A stretch of 64,000 nt of DNA from RUG023 sp900315435 (GTDB lineage: Bacteria; Spirochaetota; Spirochaetia; Sphaerochaetales; Sphaerochaetaceae): NCBI GenBank assembly GCA_902788205.1, contig CADAJJ010000001.1, positions 108,128-172,127 on the forward strand, given 5' to 3'. The notes beneath the pieces were generated by a model. It searched no databases. It had not been told where the DNA came from and saw nothing but the letters and a program-made list of their open reading frames with translations. The translations under genes were made by a program, and so were the position numbers. How positions within the stretch are numbered: position 1 is the first letter of the stretch; the number at the start of each line of letters is the position of its first letter. Positions 9,336 to 17,095 of the stretch are shown here, piece by piece.

Positions 9336-10472
9336 CTACAAGGCCTCCGCCAGACAAAGGAGCACCCGGTCGAGCACCATCATCCCCTTCTCCGTCAGCG
9401 CGAAACGGCGTGGGTCGTCGACGAGGAGTCCCCTGCCGATCTTGCCTACCTGTTTGGCGAACAGATTGTCGAAAGAGCAGCCAAATCGGGACAGGAAGCG
9501 CGCTTTGTCGATTCCCCATTTCGTCCGCAGGCCGGTAAGCAGATACTCTTCACACTCTTCCTGGCGGGTCAGATGCTCGCTGGTGTATCCGCTTCCCACT
9601 GGCCCTTCGGCATATTGGCGCAGATCTTGACTGTTCTCCGTTGCATCCATTCCTCCATCGATCCTGGGTTCCCGTCCAGCCGCATGGCTTCCGAGTCCCA
9701 CATAGGGGTCAAGGTGCCAGTAGTGCAGGTTGTGGATGCAGTACGCTCCGTCCTTGGCGAAATTGCTCACCTCGTAGTGCTCGTAGCGGTTCTTCTCCAG
9801 GTATTCCCACAGCGTGTACAGACAGTCCGCCTGCTCGTCCTCGCCCGGCATCCGGATCTGTCCTTTTCTCACCCTGCGCTCCAGGGCGGTACCCGGCTCA
9901 AGGGCCAGGCAGTAAAGGGAAAGATGGTCGGGGTTGCTCAGTGAGAGCAGCCGGCCGACATCTTCCACAGAGTCGGCAATGGTTTGGCCGGGGACACAGG
10001 CAATCAGGTCGAAATTGACGGCAATGTGGTACTTCTTCTGGAAATACCCGAGGCGTGCGACTCCCTCAAGGGTCTGGTTCCGGGTACTGGCCCTTCCGAG
10101 GGTCCGCAAGGTCTTCTCGTCCAGGCTCTGCACTCCCATGCTGACCCTGCTTACCAACCCATCGCCGAACAGCGGCTCGTATGCGTCGGTCAGGGACTCG
10201 GGATTCATCTCTATCGTCGTCTCCCTGCTTTCGCCTGCATCTTCGAGCATCGAGACGAGCGCCTCCGGAGGAAGGGAGCACGGATTGCCACCCCCGAGGA
10301 AGATTGTGTCGAAACTGCCGTACTTCGCCCTTGCATGCCGGATTTCCTTCCGCATCCGCTCCACATATGCCGGCCATAGTCCCTTCCAGTGGGTCTTCGG
10401 CTCGCTGTAGAAGGCACAATAGGCGCAGCTTGCGGTGCAGAAAGGAAGATGCAGGTAGAGGGACGGAACCAT
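9336..10472 (-). CDS. hemW: Radical SAM HemW-like coproporphyrinogen III oxidase-family protein
   Basis: A 378-residue radical SAM protein. The [4Fe-4S] motif is HLPFCTASCAYCAFYS near the N-terminus (CX3CX2C), followed by the glycine-rich FLGGGNPCSLP, MEINPESLT-like EMNPESLTDAYE and GVQSLDEKTLRTLGR, all typical of the HemN/HemW group. The length and the absence of an N-terminal HemN extension favour HemW, a haem chaperone, over the true oxidase. Its ATG begins right after the lepB stop (TAAGATG), so it is probably translated by coupling from lepB. Confidence 0.87.
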   Translation of the reverse strand: MVPSLYLHLPFCTASCAYCAFYSEPKTHWKGLWPAYVERMRKEIRHARAKYGSFDTIFLGGGNPCSLPPEALVSMLEDAGESRETTIEMNPESLTDAYEPLFGDGLVSRVSMGVQSLDEKTLRTLGRASTRNQTLEGVARLGYFQKKYHIAVNFDLIACVPGQTIADSVEDVGRLLSLSNPDHLSLYCLALEPGTALERRVRKGQIRMPGEDEQADCLYTLWEYLEKNRYEHYEVSNFAKDGAYCIHNLHYWHLDPYVGLGSHAAGREPRIDGGMDATENSQDLRQYAEGPVGSGYTSEHLTRQEECEEYLLTGLRTKWGIDKARFLSRFGCSFDNLFAKQVGKIGRGLLVDDPRRFALTEKGMMVLDRVLLCLAEAL

Positions 10473-10473
10473 C

Positions 10474-11484
10474 TTACTTGTTGGCGAGATAGGAAATGCG
10501 ATGAAGAGGCCAGAAGCGGAAAAGCACCCTGCCGTTCACGTTCTTCTGCCAGACGGGACCGAAATAACGGCCGTCCCTGCTGTCATCGCGGTTGTCGCCA
10601 AGGGGCAGCACCTGGTCCCTGCCGACGTAGATGCCGTTGGCATATTTGGCATAGGCGCTACGGGCCTCGCTGTCGGCGGGATTCAGGAGGGCCATGGCCC
10701 TGGTCCGGGATTCCTCGAACTGATAGAAGTCGTCCGGGTAGTCCTTTCCCGCCATTGTCGACTGGTAAGCGTTCTTGATGTACTGGGGAGCCAGGTTGAT
10801 ATCCAGGCCGCTGTCACGATATCCGGCCAAAGTCCCCCATGCCTTGATGCCTGGGTATGCCGCGGAGTCAACCGAGCGATGCGGCGCAGTGGACAGTCCG
10901 GCGTCAGCACGGAATGCTTCTTCTGCCTCGTAGGTGGAGGACCCGGCCTTGCGGATGCTCACGTTTCCCTCGTCGAAACGAACCACTTCTCCCGGAAAGC
11001 CGACCGCACGCTTGACGAGCAGGCGCTCGGCAGGGGATCCGTCCTCGTTGCGGTCGATGTTCACCAAGGTGAAGGTTCCACTATAGATGAACTGGGACAA
11101 GACGTTGAAGACAACCCCCTTGTTGGGGTATTCCGGGTTGTAGAAGGTGATGATGTTGTCGCGGTGGACCTTGCGGTTGTCGGTGAATATTTTCTTTCCT
11201 GCCGAGTACAGTTCGGTTCCATAACTGTTTTTCCCGACAAAGACCCGGTCTCCGATTTCCAGCGTATGGACCATGGAGGGGGACGGAATGACAAACAGCT
11301 GGAACAGATACTGGTTGATCAGGATGACGACGATGATGGCGAAAAGCAAGGCGTCAATCCAGCCCCAGAGCTCGCCGAGGAACGTCCTGGGCTTCCTGTT
11401 GTCGGCCTCCCATTGCTTGACCGCCTTGCGGTGAGTCAGGAAGGCTTCCGTGCGCCTCTCTATGAAAGAAAGGAAATGTTCCAT
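10474..11484 (-). CDS. lepB: Signal peptidase I
   Basis: Signal peptidase I, 336 residues from the ATG at 11484. It removes signal peptides at the outer face of the inner membrane. One strong membrane segment (residues 42-65) precedes the catalytic serine in IPSPSMVHTLEIGDRV (S70). The catalytic lysine is K158 in RLLVKRAVGFPGE, and box E is LGDNRDDSRDGRYFG. About 70 extra residues rich in acidic and polar groups lie between K158 and box E, making this one of the larger forms. An in-frame TTG at 11520 exists, but homology and the promoter position favour 11484. Divergent from the FGE-like gene. Confidence 0.93.
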   Translation of the reverse strand: MEHFLSFIERRTEAFLTHRKAVKQWEADNRKPRTFLGELWGWIDALLFAIIVVILINQYLFQLFVIPSPSMVHTLEIGDRVFVGKNSYGTELYSAGKKIFTDNRKVHRDNIITFYNPEYPNKGVVFNVLSQFIYSGTFTLVNIDRNEDGSPAERLLVKRAVGFPGEVVRFDEGNVSIRKAGSSTYEAEEAFRADAGLSTAPHRSVDSAAYPGIKAWGTLAGYRDSGLDINLAPQYIKNAYQSTMAGKDYPDDFYQFEESRTRAMALLNPADSEARSAYAKYANGIYVGRDQVLPLGDNRDDSRDGRYFGPVWQKNVNGRVLFRFWPLHRISYLANK

Positions 11485-11491
11485 ACCGACC

Positions 11492-11520
11492 AAGCTACCA
11501 CAACAGCGCGCAGTTGACAA
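11492..11520 (-). promoter_or_regulatory. lepB promoter
   Basis: TTGTCA (11515-11520), 17-base spacer, TAGCTT (11492-11497), then 7 bases to the ATG. The -35 box is the complement of the -35 box used in the opposite direction (TTGACAA, 11514-11520). Confidence 0.5.
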
Positions 11521-11542
11521 GTTACAACACAGAAAGTACCTT
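11514..11542 (+). promoter_or_regulatory. Promoter of the FGE-like gene
   Basis: TTGACA (11514-11519), 17-base spacer, weak -10 TACCTT (11537-11542), and 10 bases to the ATG at 11553. It overlaps the lepB promoter at the -35 box. Confidence 0.4.
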
Positions 11543-11552
11543 GAATGGGAAT

Positions 11553-12929
11553 ATGAAAAAGCACCGTGAACTTCCAGAGGTGGAGCCTGTGCGTCTCAAA
11601 CCGGTATTTGGGATTCGTCCAGGTGTCTATCTTCTTGTTTTGTATACAATAATCATAGTTTTGTGCATCTTTCTTGTCTGCTTCCTTCCCGGAATCGTCA
11701 AAGGGGGCCGGTTCGTCCATTTCTCCCTTCCTGTCAGCGATGCGGGGCTGGAGATTGATGGCGTCTATCAAGGCGCCGCCGATTACCAGTACTTTGTTCC
11801 CAGCGGGACGCATACTGTCAAAGTCTCCAAAGCGGACCAGACACTTTCCGAACAAAGGATCTCGGTTGACCATCCCCTTTTCCTGACCTGGCTGATCCAT
11901 TACCATCAGGACGCATCCATTGCCCTTGGCAAGGTAAGCGACCAAGCCAAGCAGGCGGTCCTCAGGTTCGACTTGCAGGAAATCGCCCGGTACAGCACGG
12001 TCAAGGACTACGACCTGGTTACCGTCTACCCTCCCCTGTATGCCAATCTTGTCAGGGACATGCAGGCGCTGGGAATCGACGACAGCGACGCGCTTGATCT
12101 CGCCGCCCAGTTTATCGGCTCCAAGGAGATGTTGGACGAGGCGGGTTCCCTGCATGTCTCTTCCCCGCTCTTCCAGGCAGCGCTTGATGCGGCAAGAGCC
12201 GGGGACGGACAGGTTGGGCTTCGTGCCAGCAATATCGATATCACCGGCAAGAGAACCTCGCTCGACGCAGGCCTGTTCACCCAGGCCGGTATCTCCTACC
12301 CGGATGCCACCTTCGTCATGGGCGACCGGTCGACCGACAAGAGCAGTGCCGGCATCCAGGTGACCACCGGACCATTCACCATCGCCACGACGCCGGTGAC
12401 CCAGTACCAATGGGCGCTTTTCATGCAGGCGCATCCGGAATGGTCAAAGAGCGCGGTGCATGATGACGCCTACCTTGCCGGCGAGGATCCCTCTGTCCTT
12501 GTTCCCACAAGCACGGCGGTGACAGGGGTGAGCGCCAAAGCGGCCGACGCCTTCTGCGCCTGGCTTTCCGAGGAAACCGGCAAACTGGTATTTCTTCCCA
12601 GCGAAGCGCAGTGGTCCCTCGCAGCCATGGCAAGCAGGAGCCGTGCCAGCCAGAAGAGTCTGGAATATGTGGATGATGGCAGCGATACCGCTACCGGCAT
12701 GTTGGGAACCATCTGGCAGATAACCTCCACTCCCTACATTCCCCTTGCCAGACTGACCGATTACGCGAAGGTCCAGGCCTTAGCGGAACGTTACCAGGTT
12801 TCCAACGACAGGGTGGTCAAGGGTGGATTGATGGCGGGCAAACAGAGCAGCCGCAATACGGTGGGCGCCATTCGCGTGGATGATGCGAGCGAGCTGGTCG
12901 GGTTCCGCATCGCTTGGATGGATAACTAA
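11553..12929 (+). CDS. Membrane-anchored FGE-sulfatase/SUMF1-like domain protein
   Basis: A 458-residue protein with a cytoplasmic N-terminus, one membrane segment (about residues 20-45), a PEGA-like beta region (SDAGLEIDGVYQGAADYQYF, VPSGTHTVKV) and, from about residue 245, a formylglycine-generating-enzyme-like domain: PDATFVMGD, TTTPVTQYQW-type IATTPVTQYQWALFM, VSAKAADAFCAWLSEETGK, FLPSEAQWSLAA, ELVGFRIAW. The two C-terminal cysteines of true FGE are absent and the usual RGGSW is degenerate, so a binding or structural role is more likely than catalysis. An in-frame TTG at 11514 is ignored because it is the -35 box. The gene is followed directly by smpB. Confidence 0.75.
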   Translation: MKKHRELPEVEPVRLKPVFGIRPGVYLLVLYTIIIVLCIFLVCFLPGIVKGGRFVHFSLPVSDAGLEIDGVYQGAADYQYFVPSGTHTVKVSKADQTLSEQRISVDHPLFLTWLIHYHQDASIALGKVSDQAKQAVLRFDLQEIARYSTVKDYDLVTVYPPLYANLVRDMQALGIDDSDALDLAAQFIGSKEMLDEAGSLHVSSPLFQAALDAARAGDGQVGLRASNIDITGKRTSLDAGLFTQAGISYPDATFVMGDRSTDKSSAGIQVTTGPFTIATTPVTQYQWALFMQAHPEWSKSAVHDDAYLAGEDPSVLVPTSTAVTGVSAKAADAFCAWLSEETGKLVFLPSEAQWSLAAMASRSRASQKSLEYVDDGSDTATGMLGTIWQITSTPYIPLARLTDYAKVQALAERYQVSNDRVVKGGLMAGKQSSRNTVGAIRVDDASELVGFRIAWMDN

Positions 12930-13406
12930 ATGGGTAAGATCGACAAGACAGCGTTCAAGCTGATACAGAAGAACAAGAAGGCTTTCTTCAACTACGAGAT
13001 CATCGAGGACCTGGAATGCGGCATCTCCCTGGCCGGCACCGAGGTCAAGTCAATCCGACAGGGAAAAGTCTCCTTCGGTGACAGCTATATCACGGTGGAT
13101 GACAAGGGGCTGCTGCTGGTCGGCCTGACGATCCAGCCCTACACCTTCGGCAACCTGTACAACCATGATCCGAAGCGCAACCGCAGACTGCTTGCCCACA
13201 AGATGGAAATCAAGCATCTGAGACGCAAGGTCGATGAACGGGGTTTCACTTTGGTTCCGACCGAGATCTATCTGCGCGGCAACCTGGTCAAGCTGAAGGT
13301 CGCCCTCTGCCGTGGCAAGAACGTGCACGACAAGAAGGAGACGATCAAGGAGCGGGACCAGAACCGCGCCATGCGTCGCGAACTGAAGGAACTGCAATAT
13401 CGCTAG
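12930..13406 (+). CDS. smpB: SsrA-binding protein SmpB
   Basis: SmpB, 158 residues, binds tmRNA and brings it to stalled ribosomes. Typical segments are NKKAFFNYEIIEDLECGISL, GTEVKSIRQGKVSF, the NLYNHDPKRNRRLLAHK loop and the basic C-terminal tail (GKNVHDKKETIKERDQNR). It starts immediately after the stop of the upstream gene without a strong Shine-Dalgarno sequence. The partner RNA gene ssrA lies about 4.6 kb away in this window. Confidence 0.97.
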   Translation: MGKIDKTAFKLIQKNKKAFFNYEIIEDLECGISLAGTEVKSIRQGKVSFGDSYITVDDKGLLLVGLTIQPYTFGNLYNHDPKRNRRLLAHKMEIKHLRRKVDERGFTLVPTEIYLRGNLVKLKVALCRGKNVHDKKETIKERDQNRAMRRELKELQYR

Positions 13407-13415
13407 AGGAAATGG

Positions 13416-13437
13416 CCCCTCCACGACGGCGGAGGGG
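13416..13437. terminator. Hairpin between smpB and the acyl-CoA ligase
   Basis: CCCCTCC (13416-13422) and GGAGGGG (13431-13437) form a strong GC stem between two convergent genes. There is no good T-run on either side, so terminator function is uncertain. Confidence 0.35.
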
Positions 13438-13462
13438 GTTCCCGTAGGGACGTGACGCCGAC

Positions 13463-15217
13463 TCAGTCGGCGAACAGTTCCTTGATCTCGAAGCGCTTCA
13501 CCTTTGCCGTGGTGGTCAACGGCAAAGGCTTGTAGGTTACGGTCACGCGGGTGATTTTCTGGTAGGAATGGAGTTCCTTGTTCACATCTTCCACCAGCGC
13601 TTCCATCCGCTTCTGTATCAGACCCTGATAATCGTCCGGGTGTTCCTTCTGCATCTTTTCGGTGTATTTCGGCTCTGGGTAGATGACCGCCCTGACTCCT
13701 TCGGTCTTCAGCGCCTTGTCGACCGTGTAGCCGATGATGGCGATGATGCCGATCTCGTCAAAGAGCTGGAACTTGTCCTCGATTTCCTCGGGAAACACGT
13801 TTTTGCCACCTTCGGTGACGATGATCGAGCGCTCGCGTCCGGTAATCGTGAAGAAGTTGTTGGCGTCCAGATGCCCGACGTCACCCGTATTCAGCCAGCC
13901 GTCTTCGGTAAGGACCTCCTTGGTTGCCTCGGGGTTCTTGTAGTAGCCCTGCATGACGTTCGGTCCCTTGATGTACATGACGCCATTGCCGTTTTCGTCT
14001 GGATTGACAATCTTGATCTCCTCTTGGGGAAAGATGGTTCCGACAGCGTCATACTTGTAGTGCCACGGCGGGTTCAGGTTGGTGATCGGGCTGGCCTCGG
14101 TCAGGCCGTATCCTTCCACGAAGTCGATGCCCATCTGGTTCCAGAGGCGGTAGGTGCTTTCCGGCAACGGCCCCGCACCGCAGATGCAGATGCGGTTGGT
14201 GTCCATGGACACCTGGGCGAGGATGCCCTTGAACAGGTGCTTGCCGATATTGATTCCTGTCAGTTTCTTGAATGCGCCAGAGAAGGTCATCAACCCGCGT
14301 ACGACAGCGTAGACGACGATTCCCTTCTTCCGAATGCCCTCCATCAACGCCTTGATCATTTTGTTGTAGAGCATTGGCACGGCGAGCAGCATGGTCACCT
14401 TCCCTTCCTTCAGTTCCTTCAGCATCTGGGTGACGGCAAGACGCTTGCCGAAGACCGCCGACGCACCAACGGAAAGAGTCTCCATCAGCACGGCTGTCAT
14501 GGTGTAGGCATGGTGGATGGGAAGGATGACGTAGAACACGTCGCTTTCGTACAGTGGCATGTAGTAGGTCACAAGGAAGGTGTCGCTGGTGATGTTGCGA
14601 TGGCTGAGCATGACCCCTTTGGGCGTACCGGTGGTGCCGCTCGTGAAAAGGATTGCGGCAGTGTCGTATTCGTTCGCATGATAGCGGGGCACATCCTCTT
14701 CCTCCACCAGGTCAAAGAGGTAGGTGTAATCAGGGTCACCCTGTTCCAAGGAGAATTTGCCCTTCAGGCCGACAGAGCCATCGGCATCGATATTCCGTAT
14801 CCGGTCCCTGTCGATGAACAGATAGGTCGCTTCAGCGAATTTGAGCAGCCGCTCCATGTCGTTGTCATGCAGTCCGAAATCCAAGGGGACGACAATCGCC
14901 CCACTTTTCAGGATTGCCAGGTAGGCAATCGCCCATTGGGGACTGTTTTTCCCGCTGACAGCAATCTTGTCACCTTTCCGGATGCCGCATCGTTTCACCA
15001 GATAATTGCTGACCTTGCGGACTTTTTCCTGTACCTCCGCATACGTATAGTGTTCCCGCTCTGGAAAAATCGAGGTGAAACAGGCGTTGCCAGGAAATCT
15101 TTTGCATGAGAGCTCGAACATTTCCACAACTGTGGGCCACTCTCCTGAGAAAGCTTTTCCGCGATACTCGTCAAGGGGCGCCAACGGGTTTCCCTTGATA
15201 AAAGGATATGCAGGCAT
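13463..15217 (-). CDS. Long-chain acyl-CoA synthetase (AMP-binding)
   Basis: A 584-residue adenylate-forming enzyme that would activate a fatty acid to its CoA thioester through an acyl-AMP. The P-loop-like motif ILFTSGTTGTPKGVMLSH, the A5-type motif EGYGLTEASP, and the hinge region DGWLNTGDVGHLDANNFFTITGR are present, with a C-terminal lysine in TTTAKVKRFEI. No membrane segment is evident. GGGAGAGG lies before the ATG. The upstream region is the AT-rich stretch, whose promoter and inverted repeats may control this gene. Chain-length preference cannot be read from the sequence. Confidence 0.9.
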   Translation of the reverse strand: MPAYPFIKGNPLAPLDEYRGKAFSGEWPTVVEMFELSCKRFPGNACFTSIFPEREHYTYAEVQEKVRKVSNYLVKRCGIRKGDKIAVSGKNSPQWAIAYLAILKSGAIVVPLDFGLHDNDMERLLKFAEATYLFIDRDRIRNIDADGSVGLKGKFSLEQGDPDYTYLFDLVEEEDVPRYHANEYDTAAILFTSGTTGTPKGVMLSHRNITSDTFLVTYYMPLYESDVFYVILPIHHAYTMTAVLMETLSVGASAVFGKRLAVTQMLKELKEGKVTMLLAVPMLYNKMIKALMEGIRKKGIVVYAVVRGLMTFSGAFKKLTGINIGKHLFKGILAQVSMDTNRICICGAGPLPESTYRLWNQMGIDFVEGYGLTEASPITNLNPPWHYKYDAVGTIFPQEEIKIVNPDENGNGVMYIKGPNVMQGYYKNPEATKEVLTEDGWLNTGDVGHLDANNFFTITGRERSIIVTEGGKNVFPEEIEDKFQLFDEIGIIAIIGYTVDKALKTEGVRAVIYPEPKYTEKMQKEHPDDYQGLIQKRMEALVEDVNKELHSYQKITRVTVTYKPLPLTTTAKVKRFEIKELFAD

Positions 15218-15242
15218 TGGGTTCCTCTCCCTTTTCTTGCAA

Positions 15243-15259
15243 TCCGACTAAAAGTCGGA
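15243..15259 (-). promoter_or_regulatory. Hairpin in acyl-CoA ligase leader
   Basis: Perfect inverted repeat TCCGACT-AAA-AGTCGGA between the predicted transcription start (about 15272) and the Shine-Dalgarno sequence. It could be an operator or an RNA hairpin. Confidence 0.4.
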
Positions 15260-15278
15260 CATGTGTTACAAAAATTGG

Positions 15279-15306
15279 TTTATGACACTTATACAAGTAA
15301 TGTCAA
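15279..15306 (-). promoter_or_regulatory. Acyl-CoA ligase promoter with operator-like spacer
   Basis: TTGACA (15301-15306), 16-base spacer, CATAAA (15279-15284). The spacer holds TATACAAGTAA (15290-15300, plus strand), with the palindrome ACTT-atac-AAGT, a good position for a repressor. Confidence 0.45.
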
Positions 15307-15451
15307 TAAGTATTATGATTTTATTTATTTACTTTATATATAAGATGATATATTTTATTTTAAATAAAAAATTATTTTTTACATTTATACATAAGAATAA
15401 ATCTTAATCAACTAAACAGAAATCAAATTTTTTGTATAAATAATAATACAA

Positions 15452-15480
15452 ATGCATAGAAATCTAGTGCATAAATTTTT
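15452..15480. repeat. Direct repeat copy A of AT-rich region
   Basis: Imperfect copy of 15637-15668. Both contain TGCATA, then TAGTGCA, then AAAT and a T-run in the same order. Confidence 0.45.
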
Positions 15481-15590
15481 CAAATAATCAAACTATGAGT
15501 TCGTTATAAAAATTGAAATGATTATATATTTCTATAAAATTAGAGAAATTATAAATCAAACAATCAAGAAAATAGTATTGCAATTTTCAT

Positions 15591-15618
15591 GCATATAAAT
15601 TTCAAAAAATTCATATGC
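15591..15618. repeat. Inverted repeat, 12-base arms
   Basis: GCATATAAATTT and AAATTCATATGC pair with one mismatch around a CAAA loop. Confidence 0.55.
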
Positions 15619-15636
15619 ATTTATAATGCTATTTAT

Positions 15637-15668
15637 TTGCATATCAATATAGTGCACAAATATTTTTT
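15637..15668. repeat. Direct repeat copy B of AT-rich region
   Basis: Imperfect copy of 15452-15480, with the core TAGTGCA-N-AAAT. Confidence 0.45.
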
Positions 15669-15670
15669 AG

Positions 15671-15691
15671 ACTTACTTTATACAAGTAAGT
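15671..15691. promoter_or_regulatory. Palindromic operator-like site
   Basis: ACTTACTT-TATAC-AAGTAAGT, perfect 8-base arms. It shares TATACAAGTAA with the acyl-CoA ligase promoter spacer and ends three bases before the recombinase -35 box. Confidence 0.5.
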
Positions 15692-15693
15692 AC

Positions 15694-15722
15694 TTGCAAA
15701 TACTGCAAAAACAAGTTATTAT
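15694..15722 (+). promoter_or_regulatory. Recombinase promoter
   Basis: TTGCAA (15694-15699), 17-base spacer, TATTAT (15717-15722). The predicted leader is about 110 bases. Confidence 0.5.
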
Positions 15723-15838
15723 CTTTATATAAATAAAAATAAATAGCATTTTTCGTACAATTTCTCATCTAGTTGTTTGCACTGATTGCACAAACAATTG
15801 CACATAGAGAACAAGAATCTTCTGAAGAGGTGTCGGGC

Positions 15839-17071
15839 ATGGCGCAAGCATCGTTCACATTATGCAGGGTCCCCCATGGGGAGCGCATGTATTGGTACGC
15901 CCTGTTCAGGGATCCGAAGACCGGCAAACGTACCAACAAGAAGAGCGTGGAAGTATTGAAGAAACGGCTCGGAGACTACTCCCCCGCACCGGTCACCAGG
16001 CGAAGCGAGGCAGAGGCAATCTGCGTGCAGGCGCTTGAGCAGGATATGGTCTTTCGGAAGAAGGACGCTTTGCGTTCCACGAAAGAACTAGGAGCCTATC
16101 TTTCCCACTTCTTCGATTGGGAAACGAGTCCCTACATCCAAAGAAGATTGCTGCTTGACCCGCAAGGCATCTCGAAAGACTACATGCACACCAGAAAGAA
16201 TCTCGTCGATACGCATGTAGTGCCGCTTCTGGAGAAAGGCGCGCTTTTGAGCGATGTCTCCTTGAGGCAGCTTGAGGATTTGCAATTCAGGCTGGTGAAA
16301 GAGACTAGCCTTTCCAAAGGGACGGTCAATATGGCGATGCAGGCGGTGGTGATGGCGCTGAAGGAAGCACAGCGGCGTGGAGACATTCCCGCCACCACCA
16401 TGCTGGCCATCGCCCCAATCAAGGCGCAACCCCGGGTACGTGGCATCATGACGGATGAAGAGACCTCTTCCTACCTTGCATACGCGAAGAACCAAGACAA
16501 TCCACGCCTCTATCTGTCCGCAGCGCTTGCGTTGTTCACCGGTATGCGCAGCGGCGAGCTACGGGCGTTGACCACCGGACAAATCAAACCGGGATTGATC
16601 GTGGTCGACCGTGCCTACGCCGACCAGCAAGGAACGAAGTGCCCGAAGGGAAAGAAAACCCGTGTCGTGCCTTGTCCGCAGTTCCTCTGTGACCAGTTGC
16701 TTGCGTTTGCCCACACGAATCCGTATCGATGCAAAGAAACACTTGTGTTCTGGAGCCAGAAGAGCGGAGGACATGTATCCTCGCACTATTTCTGCCAGAT
16801 TTTCCATTCCTGCCTTGCAGGGAGTGGTATCCTCACGTCAGAAGAAATCGAACGCCGGTACATCACCTTTCACTCGTTCCGGCACATGGCAAACACCCTG
16901 CTTCGTGGCTCAGTGGACGAGTATGTCCTCCGCCTGACCATCGGCCACTCCAGCGAGCAACTCTCCGATATCTACACCCACCTGTCCGAAAAGGCTTTCA
17001 ACAGCGTCCAGGCGGCACAGCGGGCAAATATCCTGCCGTTGCTCCAGAAGGCAGGTCAAGATGGCGCATGA
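15839..17071 (+). CDS. Tyrosine recombinase/phage-type integrase
   Basis: A 410-residue integrase from the ATG at 15839, which is preceded by AGAGG. An in-frame start at 15773 is less likely because that stretch is not protein-like. The N-terminal part (residues 1-80) resembles an arm-binding region (YWYALFRDPKTGKRTNKKS), a SAM-like core-binding domain follows, and the catalytic domain has R237 (TGMRSGELRALT), H345 and R348 (HSFRH), H370 (IGHSS) and the nucleophile Y379 (DIYTHL). All expected catalytic residues are present, so it is probably active. No excisionase, phage or cargo gene adjoins it. Codon composition resembles its neighbours, unlike the AT-rich DNA in front. Confidence 0.9.
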   Translation: MAQASFTLCRVPHGERMYWYALFRDPKTGKRTNKKSVEVLKKRLGDYSPAPVTRRSEAEAICVQALEQDMVFRKKDALRSTKELGAYLSHFFDWETSPYIQRRLLLDPQGISKDYMHTRKNLVDTHVVPLLEKGALLSDVSLRQLEDLQFRLVKETSLSKGTVNMAMQAVVMALKEAQRRGDIPATTMLAIAPIKAQPRVRGIMTDEETSSYLAYAKNQDNPRLYLSAALALFTGMRSGELRALTTGQIKPGLIVVDRAYADQQGTKCPKGKKTRVVPCPQFLCDQLLAFAHTNPYRCKETLVFWSQKSGGHVSSHYFCQIFHSCLAGSGILTSEEIERRYITFHSFRHMANTLLRGSVDEYVLRLTIGHSSEQLSDIYTHLSEKAFNSVQAAQRANILPLLQKAGQDGA

Positions 17072-17072
17072 C

Positions 17073-17089
17073 GCAGGCATACGGCCTGC
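17073..17089. terminator. Small hairpin between recombinase and tcdA
   Basis: GCAGGC-atacg-GCCTGC between two convergent genes. There is no T-run, so this is only a possible terminator. Confidence 0.25.
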
Positions 17090-17095
17090 ATGGAA

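Larger units (their letters stand above)
15307..15693. other. AT-rich intergenic region with repeats
   Basis: This stretch is strikingly AT-rich compared with everything around it and holds no credible gene. It contains imperfect direct repeats around TAGTGCA (15452-15480 and 15637-15668), a 12-base-arm inverted repeat (15591-15618), and a palindrome (15671-15691). It joins the acyl-CoA ligase promoter on one side and the recombinase promoter on the other. Confidence 0.7.

Noticed and set aside
15307..15838. Small genes or CRISPR in the AT-rich region
   Set aside because: There are only imperfect repeats with unequal spacing, no spacer pattern, and no credible codon pattern.
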